Origin: Chthonomonas sp. UBA2391
Lineage (GTDB): Bacteria > Armatimonadota > Fimbriimonadia > Fimbriimonadales > Fimbriimonadaceae
Direction: 5' to 3'
Assembly: GCA_002343825.1 (NCBI GenBank)
Contig: DDSL01000145.1
Span: forward strand, 1-7,111
Length of the DNA stretch: 7,111 nt
The translations under genes were made by a program, and so were the position numbers. The notes below the pieces were generated by a model, which saw only the letters and a program-made list of their open reading frames with translations, had not been told where the DNA came from and did no database searches. Of this stretch, positions 1 through 5,239 are shown piece after piece; the first letter of the stretch is position 1; every line of letters begins with the position of its first letter.

Positions 1-46
1 TGGGGAATGGTGTGGGATTGAGAGCCCAGGGGAGCGATGGGATCTC

Positions 47-96
47 GGGGAGCAATGGGAAGGATTCTGAGCAAGAGACTTCCGCCACTGCTCCCC
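47..96. repeat. Imperfect inverted repeat able to form a long hairpin
   Basis: Bases 47-58 are complementary to 85-96 with a single A/C mismatch, and the 8-base ends GGGGAGCA (47-54) and TGCTCCCC (89-96) match perfectly. GGAAG at 58-62 can pair with CTTCC at 79-83 to lengthen the stem across a small bulge, leaving a loop of about 16 bases. A second perfect pair, GGGGAGCG (29-36) with CGCTCCCC (111-118 or 140-147), lies outside it. No T-run follows on either strand, so it does not look like a rho-independent terminator. Confidence 0.6.
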
Positions 97-102
97 TACT
101 GG

Positions 103-147
103 TTCACCACCGCTCCCCGGGATCCAGCTGCTTCACCACCGCTCCCC
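103..147 (+). repeat. 16-bp direct repeat, two perfect copies
   Basis: TTCACCACCGCTCCCC occurs at 103-118 and again at 132-147, a 29-base period. A degenerate third copy lies at 81-96. These are the longer-conserved members of the GGGGAGC family read on the opposite strand. The perfect 16-base identity suggests recent duplication or selection on the unit. Confidence 0.7.
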
Positions 148-158
148 TGTTGCTCCCC

Positions 159-313
159 GAACCCGTTCGACTCCCGACTCAACCCCGGCGAGCGGCGTGG
201 ATTTGCTTTTCAAACTCAGCCGCGCTAGGGAACGCGCGAGTCTGGCAATTGCCCCAGTGCGGCAGGACAACCTGCAAGCCGCCGGTCAGGTAGAACCAAA
301 CATTAATCCAAGC
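159..313 (+). other. Putative rel leader region
   Basis: This stretch lies between the repeat cluster and the preferred ATG of rel. It contains the 10-base palindrome GGCAATTGCC at 244-253 and a small hairpin, GCAGG (262-266) with CCTGC (271-275) around an ACAA loop. An in-frame GTG at 197 could make 197-313 coding (39 extra residues). G/C at third codon positions is only about 56% here (22 of 39), against about 83% in the first 36 codons after the ATG, so I read it as leader. I found no convincing -35/-10 pair. Confidence 0.4.
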
Positions 314-2551
314 ATGGCCGCCGCGTACGAAATCCCCCACACTTGGGAAGAACCGGAGGGGCTGCACGACCTGCTCACCACGATTCGGGAGCAGAACCCG
401 CAGGCCGACCTCCGGAAGATTCGCTACGCCTACTTTTCGGCCGAAGAGGCCCATACCGGCCAGACCCGTCAGTCCGGCGAACCCTATATCACCCACCCAC
501 TCGCGGTCGCCCAGATCCTAGTCGAACTCCGCATGGACGACGACTCGATCTGCGCGGCCCTCCTCCATGACGTTCTCGAAGATTGCCCCGCCGTCAACCC
601 CGAACAGATCCGCAAGGAGTTCGGAATCGACGTCTATGAACTGGTCGAAGGGGTTACCAAGCTTCGGTTCACCCGACAAGAGGCCCTCACCGAGCAGCAG
701 CGCCAAGCGGCCAAGAGCGCCCAGGCGGCCGAGACGCTGCGAAAAATGCTCCTGGCCATGGCCAGCGACGTTCGGGTCATGGTCATCAAGCTGGCCGACC
801 GCCTCCACAACATGCGCACCTTGGAGGGATTGAGCACCGAAAAACGGATCCGGATCGCTAGCGAAACTCTCGATGTCTATGCTCCGCTGGCAGCCCGACT
901 CGGGATCTGGCAAATGAAATGGCAGCTGGAGGACCTCGCCTTCAAACATCTCCATCCCCGAGAATTCCAAGAAATCAGCGAACTGGTCAACAAAAAGAGG
1001 GAAGTGCGGGAGACCGAACTGCGCGAGGCGATCCTCCAGGCCAAAGAGAACCTAAACAAGATCGGCCTGACGGATGTCGAAGTCCAGGGCCGCCCGAAGC
1101 ACTACTACAGCATCTTCAACAAGATCGTCAAGCACGGATTCAAGTTCGAAGAGATCCTCGACCTCTTGGCGATCCGGGTGATCATGAACACCCCGGCGGA
1201 GTGCTATATGGCCCTGGGGATCGTGCACGAACTCTGGGTTCCGATCCCGGGGCTCTTCAGCGATTACATCGCCAAGCCGAAGCCGAACGGCTACCAATCG
1301 CTCCACACTAAGGTCATCGGCCCCCATGGCGAACCTCTGGAAGTCCAGATCCGGACCAAAGAGATGCACCGAATCGCCGAGTTTGGGGTCGCGGCGCACT
1401 GGAGCTATAAGGAGAACGGCGACAACGCGGCCGTGAACTCCAGCAACCAAATCGGAAAGCTCCGCAAGCAGCTCTTCGACTGGAGCAGCGACCACCGGAC
1501 CTCCAGCGACTTCCTCCGAAGCCTCAGCACCGATCTCTTCAGCGAGCAAGTCTTTGTTTTCACCCCCAAGGGTGACGTGCTCGACCTTCCCAGCGGCAGC
1601 ACCCCGATCGACTTTGCCTTCCGGGTCCACTCGAACCTCGGTCTGTTGGTGGTGGGGGCCAAGATCAACGGCCAGATGCAGCCGCTGAGCACCCAACTTC
1701 AGAACGGCGACGTGGTGGAGGTCATCACCCGCAGCAATGCGCAGCCGAGCTTGGACTGGCTGGAATACGTCAAGTCGGCCCACGCCCGCAGCAAGCTCCG
1801 ACAGCACTTCCGCAAGCGCAACCGCGGCGAGAACGCCAGTCGCGGGAAGGACGCCCTCGAACGAGAACTGAAAGCCCAAGGACTCGAACCGAAGGATTTC
1901 ATCGGGGAAGATAAGCTCGAAAAGGTCCGCGTGACCTACCACGACGCGGAATCGGTCCAGGACATGTTGGCGAAGGTCGGGGAAGGAATCTTCTCGGTCC
2001 AAAACGTAGTGAGCAAGCTGCGTGGACTGGAACCCGCCCCGGTCGAACCCCAGGCCGACACTATCAAACCCAGCACGGCGAAAAAAGGCAAGCTCGTCAT
2101 CAGCGGCAGCCTGAAGGACATGATGGCCAGCCGCGGACGCTGTTGCGACCCCGTCCCCGGCGAAGAGGTCGTGGGCTATGTCAGCCGGGGACGCGGGATC
2201 GTGATCCACCGCAAAATCTGTCCCAACGCGATCAATCTCGAACAGAAAGAGGGCGAGCGGGTCACCGCCCTCGATTGGCCACAAGATGGCAATGCGTACC
2301 CAACCCACCTCAAGATCGTTACCGTCAACCGCCACGGACTCTTGATGGATATCACCACGATTTTTGCGGAAAACAAGATCAATATCGTGAGCGGGAACAT
2401 CATGACCCAGCCCAACAACACGGCCTCGATCAGCGTGACCGTGGACATTCATGAGATCGGGGAGCTGAACGCGGTCATGACCAAGATCAGCCATTTCAGC
2501 GATGTGATCAGCATTCTCAGAACCTTCGGCGGGACGGCGGCCGGGCGGTGA
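314..2551 (+). CDS. rel: Bifunctional (p)ppGpp synthetase/hydrolase, RelA/SpoT family
   Basis: Cytosolic stringent-response enzyme that makes (p)ppGpp from ATP plus GTP/GDP and hydrolyses it. From the ATG the protein has 745 residues, the usual length for long Rel proteins. The HD hydrolase domain has R52, H61, the H85-D86 pair and D162 in LADRLHNMRT, all intact. The synthetase domain runs from GRPKHYYS (G259) with D283 in LDLLAIR, then NGYQSLH and E343 in EVQIRT. A TGS domain starts near 411. A conserved-Cys domain carries C610-C611, H632 and C636, and an ACT domain covers about 672-742. Both catalytic centres look complete, so it should be bifunctional rather than a degenerate SpoT or RelA paralogue. 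An upstream in-frame GTG at 197 is the alternative start; the extra 39 residues look unlike the family and have lower third-position G/C. The stop overlaps the start of dtd. Confidence 0.96.
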   Translation: MAAAYEIPHTWEEPEGLHDLLTTIREQNPQADLRKIRYAYFSAEEAHTGQTRQSGEPYITHPLAVAQILVELRMDDDSICAALLHDVLEDCPAVNPEQIRKEFGIDVYELVEGVTKLRFTRQEALTEQQRQAAKSAQAAETLRKMLLAMASDVRVMVIKLADRLHNMRTLEGLSTEKRIRIASETLDVYAPLAARLGIWQMKWQLEDLAFKHLHPREFQEISELVNKKREVRETELREAILQAKENLNKIGLTDVEVQGRPKHYYSIFNKIVKHGFKFEEILDLLAIRVIMNTPAECYMALGIVHELWVPIPGLFSDYIAKPKPNGYQSLHTKVIGPHGEPLEVQIRTKEMHRIAEFGVAAHWSYKENGDNAAVNSSNQIGKLRKQLFDWSSDHRTSSDFLRSLSTDLFSEQVFVFTPKGDVLDLPSGSTPIDFAFRVHSNLGLLVVGAKINGQMQPLSTQLQNGDVVEVITRSNAQPSLDWLEYVKSAHARSKLRQHFRKRNRGENASRGKDALERELKAQGLEPKDFIGEDKLEKVRVTYHDAESVQDMLAKVGEGIFSVQNVVSKLRGLEPAPVEPQADTIKPSTAKKGKLVISGSLKDMMASRGRCCDPVPGEEVVGYVSRGRGIVIHRKICPNAINLEQKEGERVTALDWPQDGNAYPTHLKIVTVNRHGLLMDITTIFAENKINIVSGNIMTQPNNTASISVTVDIHEIGELNAVMTKISHFSDVISILRTFGGTAAGR

Positions 2552-2988
2552 GGGCCGTTTGGCAACGCGTCTCGCGGGCCGTGGTTCGGGTGGAGGGTCA
2601 GGTCGTGGGCGAGATTGGCCCGGGAGCGCTGGTTCTGGTCGCCGCCCAGCGCGACGACACAGAAGCCCAGGCTGCCAAGTTGGCGGATCGAGTGGTGGGT
2701 CTGCGAGCCTTTAACGATGGTGAAGGCAAGATGAATCTGGCCCTCGCTGACGTTCCCGGCGGTGCGATCCTGGCAGTTTCGAACTTCACCGTCTGCGGGG
2801 ATGCAGCTAAATCGAGAAGGCCGAGCTTCACCGGCGCGGCGAGCTACGAAGCCGGACGAGAGCTCTTCGACCGGTTTGTCGCCGAGCTAAGGGGGCGAGG
2901 TGTCCGGGTCGAGACGGGAGTCTTTGGGGCCGATATGCAAGTGGAGCTGGTCAACGATGGCCCGGTGACCCTGATCCTAGAGGTGTGA
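2548..2988 (+). CDS. dtd: D-aminoacyl-tRNA deacylase
   Basis: Removes D-amino acids (and, in the family, glycine mischarged on tRNA-Ala) from tRNA, a proofreading step in the cytosol. The 146 residues match the usual length. It opens with MRAVWQRVSRAVVRVEG in the family pattern. The active-site segment S78-N79-F80-T81-V82 stands where many members have SQFTL, followed by GD and RRPSFTGAA. The C-terminal NDGPVT motif holds the G138-P139 dipeptide that enforces chirality in characterised members. The GTG start overlaps the rel stop as GTGA, so translation is probably coupled. A rel-dtd neighbourhood is also known in Bacillus. The N79-for-Gln and V82-for-Leu changes are mild variants; nothing suggests loss of function. 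Confidence 0.95.
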   Translation: MRAVWQRVSRAVVRVEGQVVGEIGPGALVLVAAQRDDTEAQAAKLADRVVGLRAFNDGEGKMNLALADVPGGAILAVSNFTVCGDAAKSRRPSFTGAASYEAGRELFDRFVAELRGRGVRVETGVFGADMQVELVNDGPVTLILEV

Positions 2989-2994
2989 TCCCTC

Positions 2995-3033
2995 GAAAAA
3001 AGGAAAAAGCCCACTGGATTGCTCCAGCGGGCC
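2995..3033 (-). terminator. Rho-independent terminator of the LuxR-type gene
   Basis: Read on the minus strand, 3032-3023 and 3018-3009 form a 10-bp stem (GCCCGCTGGA / TCCAGTGGGC) around a GCAA loop, followed directly by a T-rich tail (TTTTTCCTTTTTT). The one non-Watson-Crick pair is G-U in minus-strand RNA but A-C in plus-strand RNA, and the U-tract exists only on the minus strand, so it is built for the regulator. It begins 6 bases after the dtd stop, so the hairpin may also slow or protect the end of the rel-dtd transcript. Confidence 0.85.
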
Positions 3034-3060
3034 GTTTCCATCGCTCCAAGGTGATGAAGC

Positions 3061-3336
3061 TTACGCTTCGCCTTGGCCTTGTCCGAACAACGGCTCGAAC
3101 GGAATCAAGCCAAGTCGGGTCGCCATCCGCAGGGCTTGAACACGATTGTTCACCTGCAGTTTGTCGTAGATGTTGGCCAGGTGGAAATCCACCGTGCGCT
3201 TGGAGACGACGAGTTTCTCCGCCGCTTCCTTGCTGCTGTGACCTTGAGCGATTAAGCTCAGAACCTTCACTTCGGTCGGAGTCAATCGGACTCCTCGCGG
3301 TGCGAAATCAGACTTCGTTGTACTAGGCATTGCCAT
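3061..3336 (-). CDS. Single-domain LuxR/GerE-type helix-turn-helix regulator
   Basis: A predicted DNA-binding protein of 91 residues consisting almost entirely of a LuxR C-terminal HTH domain. The family pattern is clear: LTPTEVKVL at 18-26, the A-Q-G-H-S-S-K-E turn at about 30-37, KLVVSKRTVDFHLANIYDKL at about 41-60 (recognition helix roughly 47-60) and NNRVQAL at 63-69. There is no receiver, PAS, autoinducer or ATPase domain. I chose the ATG at 3336 because AGGGG (3348-3344) lies 7 bases before it. A second ATG follows two codons later (3330). The frame stays open upstream to 3522, but that extension has no domain character and would cover a terminator-like hairpin. Its target is unknown. 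It is divergent from the dipeptidase gene across a 508-bp gap and convergent with dtd. Confidence 0.85.
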   Translation of the reverse strand: MAMPSTTKSDFAPRGVRLTPTEVKVLSLIAQGHSSKEAAEKLVVSKRTVDFHLANIYDKLQVNNRVQALRMATRLGLIPFEPLFGQGQGEA

Positions 3337-3340
3337 GAAC

Positions 3341-3348
3341 CCACCCCT
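3341..3348 (-). promoter_or_regulatory. Ribosome binding site of the LuxR-type gene
   Basis: AGGGGTGG on the minus strand, with its AGGGG core 7 bases from the ATG at 3336. It is one of the clearer purine-rich sites in the window, and it favours this start over the longer open frame reaching 3522. Confidence 0.6.
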
Positions 3349-3414
3349 ATCGTTTCTGTTCCTTGCCGCCAGTGATGTCATTCCATACTCTCCGGATCGA
3401 TTTGAGATGCTTTC

Positions 3415-3440
3415 AAAAAAATTCTCGACTGAGTGAGAAT
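3415..3440 (-). terminator. Terminator-like hairpin in the leader of the LuxR-type gene
   Basis: On the minus strand ATTCTC (3440-3435) pairs with GAGAAT (3426-3421) around an 8-base loop, extended by G-U and A-U pairs outside, and is followed by seven consecutive T (3421-3415). It lies about 80 bases upstream of the regulator's ATG in the same direction. The stem is short and AT-rich, so termination would be weak or conditional. Confidence 0.45.
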
Positions 3441-3485
3441 CTCGGCATCCCCAAGCGAACCCTATTGGTCCTCTATGGGCGGGTA

Positions 3486-3501
3486 GGTCTTCACTGACCG
3501 G
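3486..3501. promoter_or_regulatory. GGTC-N6-GACC dyad, copy 1 (LuxR-gene side)
   Basis: GGTC at 3486-3489 and GACC at 3496-3499 form a dyad with a 6-base centre, followed by GG. The same arrangement with the same trailing GG recurs at 3817-3832. It is a possible operator; no protein can be assigned from sequence alone. Confidence 0.3.
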
Positions 3502-3588
3502 ACTCTTCCCTAGAAGGTACAAAATCTTTGTCTGCTCGGGCCGGGATTCTTGTTCCCAGCATTCCGCGCAATTGTTAAGAAATTATGA

Positions 3589-3612
3589 CTCGCAGACCGG
3601 TCAAATTGCGAG
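3589..3612. promoter_or_regulatory. CTCGCA/TGCGAG dyad enclosing GACCGGTC
   Basis: CTCGCA at 3589-3594 and TGCGAG at 3607-3612 are perfect inverted arms around 12 bases that contain the 8-base palindrome GACCGGTC (3595-3602). The inner palindrome shares GACCGG with the two GGTC-N6-GACC dyads of this intergenic region. Dyads of this size can arise by chance in 500 bases, so the call is tentative. Confidence 0.25.
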
Positions 3613-3816
3613 GCTCAGGACTTTCGACCGCGGTAGAGATGTTTGTATCCAATTCGGTAGACAGCGCCGTCTTTGAACCTAATTTCAGGCGAATACAAGT
3701 ATTATTGCTAGGGTCCTCCAAGAAGGTTTGTTGGAACCTTACCTATGGGTCTCGTGCCTGAGCCACTTGCCGCCGCCGCGCTCATCGCACGGACCCTTAC
3801 TTTCTCTTTCCTCATC

Positions 3817-3832
3817 GGTCGGTCAAGACCGG
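3817..3832. promoter_or_regulatory. GGTC-N6-GACC dyad, copy 2 (peptidase side)
   Basis: GGTC at 3817-3820 and GACC at 3827-3830, followed by GG, ending 12 bases before the peptidase ATG. It repeats the dyad at 3486-3501. As RNA it could form a small hairpin next to the start codon. Confidence 0.3.
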
Positions 3833-3844
3833 TATCCTGCATTC

Positions 3845-5236
3845 ATGGCCGAACCCATGGTCTTGCAGGTCCAGCAGTGGTTGCGCGAACACGAGCAGGA
3901 ATTGCTCGACGATTACCGCTCACTTCTCCAGATTCCCAGCATCGAGGCCGAGGCCGAGCCGAACGCTCCGTTTGGTCGTGCCAATCGCGAAGCCCTCGAT
4001 TTCGTACTCCGCCGCGGATACGAATGGGGCATGAGTTGCAAAGACCTCGAAGGCTATTGCGGCTACGCGGAGTTCGGTTCGGGCGAGAGCCTGGTCGCGG
4101 TCTTTGGTCACCTGGATGTTGTTCCTGTCGGACCCGGCTGGAAGTACGATCCGTTTTCGGCGACGGTGGAGGAAGGATATGTCTATGCCAGGGGCGCGGT
4201 GGACGATAAAGGGCCCACGATTGCGGCCTACTTTGCTGCTCGCGCCGTGAAGGAGTGCATGCCCGATCTCGGGGTGCGTATGCGCGTGGTCTTTGGTTGT
4301 GACGAGGAATCGGGGTTCGAGTGCATCCACCGATACAACCAGACCGAGGAATCCCCCAAGTTCGGTTTTGCCCCCGACGCGGGGTGGCCCCTGATTCATG
4401 CCGAAAAGGGAATTGCGAACCTGGGCATCGTTCTCAAGCCCTCGCCTGGCAGCATGTCGTTGATCTCCCTGGATGGCGGAGACCGGCCGAATATCGTCAT
4501 CGATCTCTGCACGGCACGGGTCAAGGTTGAGGATGCCGCCCGATCGGGAATCGAGGGACGGCTGGCCGAGGCCTGGGACCGCAACGTCGAATGGACCTGG
4601 GACGGGTCTCAGCTCGTGGTGACGGCTCGCGGAAAAGCAGCACACGGAGCCTGGCCGATCGGAGGCGATAGCGCCGCAACCCGAGCAGTCCGCTTCTTGA
4701 TGGAGGTTGCTCCCGATGCCGACAAGGATTTCTATACCGAGCTTCTCGAACTCACCCAAATCAGCGGGGCCGGGCTAGGGATCGATGGGCGCGACGAGGT
4801 GAGCGAAGAGCTGACCACAAACTTGGGAGTGGTGAAGACCGAGGGGGGAATCGTGCGGATGACCTTCAATGTTCGCTACCCCGTCACTTGGTCGGGAGAG
4901 ACCGTCCGTGATCGCTGCATCGAAAAGCTGAGCAAACTCAAGGGCGCTTACACCCTCACCGATTTCAGTGATAGCAAACCGCTCTACTTCCCCCTGGATC
5001 ACCCGCTGGTGAAGACCGTCTGCGACGCGTACGTGGCCGAAACCGGGGATACCAAGGCCCCGGGAGTGATGGGCGGCGGAACCTACGCTCGGGCCGTCCC
5101 GAATACGGTCGCTATTGGCACTGGTTGGATCGGCGATGGAGAAGCCCACCAGACCAACGAACGCTGCGCGATCGATTCTCTTTTCAAGATGAGCCGGATC
5201 TACGGGCGGATTTTGGTCAACCTCGCCCACCAATAG
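3845..5236 (+). CDS. M20 family metallodipeptidase (PepV/Sapep type)
   Basis: Predicted cytosolic di-metal dipeptidase that cleaves dipeptides or short peptides for amino-acid recovery. From the ATG at 3845 it has 463 residues, typical for PepV-like enzymes. The metal and catalytic set is complete and spaced almost as I recall for PepV. H89 and D91 lie in GHLDVV, the bridging Asp is in the VDDKGP motif (D120-D121), and E154-E155 in CDEESG supply the general base and a ligand. D178 is in PDAGWP and H435 in AHQTNE. GGGTYAR near the C-terminus is also characteristic. The dimerisation/lid insertion falls between about 190 and 390. The frame is open from a TTG at 3728, but the 39 extra residues are not family-like, so I prefer the ATG, although it has no strong ribosome site. 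There is no signal peptide. ArgE/DapE-type deacylases are relatives, but the motifs fit PepV better; substrate not proven. Confidence 0.9.
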   Translation: MAEPMVLQVQQWLREHEQELLDDYRSLLQIPSIEAEAEPNAPFGRANREALDFVLRRGYEWGMSCKDLEGYCGYAEFGSGESLVAVFGHLDVVPVGPGWKYDPFSATVEEGYVYARGAVDDKGPTIAAYFAARAVKECMPDLGVRMRVVFGCDEESGFECIHRYNQTEESPKFGFAPDAGWPLIHAEKGIANLGIVLKPSPGSMSLISLDGGDRPNIVIDLCTARVKVEDAARSGIEGRLAEAWDRNVEWTWDGSQLVVTARGKAAHGAWPIGGDSAATRAVRFLMEVAPDADKDFYTELLELTQISGAGLGIDGRDEVSEELTTNLGVVKTEGGIVRMTFNVRYPVTWSGETVRDRCIEKLSKLKGAYTLTDFSDSKPLYFPLDHPLVKTVCDAYVAETGDTKAPGVMGGGTYARAVPNTVAIGTGWIGDGEAHQTNERCAIDSLFKMSRIYGRILVNLAHQ

Positions 5237-5239
5237 GTT

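Larger units (their letters stand above)
29..158. repeat. Cluster of six GGGGAGC-type short repeats in two orientations
   Basis: The core GGGGAGC occurs on the + strand at 29-35 and 47-53, and as its complement GCTCCCC at 90-96, 112-118, 141-147 and 152-158. Most copies extend to a 12-base unit GGGGAGCRRTGG: 29-40, 47-58, and reversed at 85-96, 107-118 and 136-147. The copy at 152-158 keeps only the core, and bases 2-10 (GGGGAATGG) may be a decayed seventh copy. The 2-forward, 4-reverse arrangement gives nested inverted repeats. No convincing coding frame covers it. It may be a dispersed intergenic repeat of this genome, a set of binding sites, or a structured leader or upstream 3' end. The sequence shows the repeats; the role is unknown. 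Confidence 0.75.
3337..3844. other. 508-bp divergent intergenic control region
   Basis: Separates the LuxR-type gene (-) and the M20 peptidase gene (+), so promoters for both should lie here. It looks less GC-rich than the neighbouring genes, especially around 3565-3590 and 3670-3710. A TATTAT at 3700-3705 resembles a -10 box pointing to the peptidase, but TTGAAC upstream is 21 bases away, too far for a standard sigma-70 spacing, so I do not call a promoter. No clear -35/-10 pair was found for the regulator. A hairpin with U-tract and a set of GGTC/GACC dyads are listed separately. An open frame of 58 codons at 3585-3761 (+) lacks a convincing ribosome site and is not called. Confidence 0.6.

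Noticed and set aside
1..196. CRISPR array in the repeat-rich left end
   Set aside because: Repeats are short (7-16 bases), occur in both orientations and have irregular spacing (11-37 bases), unlike CRISPR direct repeats.
179..496. 105-codon minus-strand frame across the start of rel
   Set aside because: It overlaps well-supported rel coding sequence and the repeat-adjacent leader; no motif seen.
1052..2494. 480-codon open frame on the minus strand inside rel
   Set aside because: Antisense shadow of a GC-rich gene. The plus strand encodes a full Rel with all domains, and the minus frame shows no recognised motif.
2985..3326. 113-codon plus-strand frame starting at the dtd stop
   Set aside because: It runs through the terminator and antisense to the HTH gene, and has no family resemblance.
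3671..3705. Sigma-70 promoter TTGAAC ... TATTAT for the peptidase
   Set aside because: The boxes are 21 bases apart, outside the normal range, and no better -35 box stands 16-18 bases before TATTAT.
3585..3761. 58-codon plus-strand frame (ATG 3585) in the divergent region
   Set aside because: No convincing ribosome site and no recognisable features, and it overlaps the presumed control region. Conservation in relatives would be needed to revive it.
3920..4759. 279-codon minus-strand frame inside the M20 peptidase
   Set aside because: Shadow frame. The plus strand has the complete metal-binding set of the peptidase.
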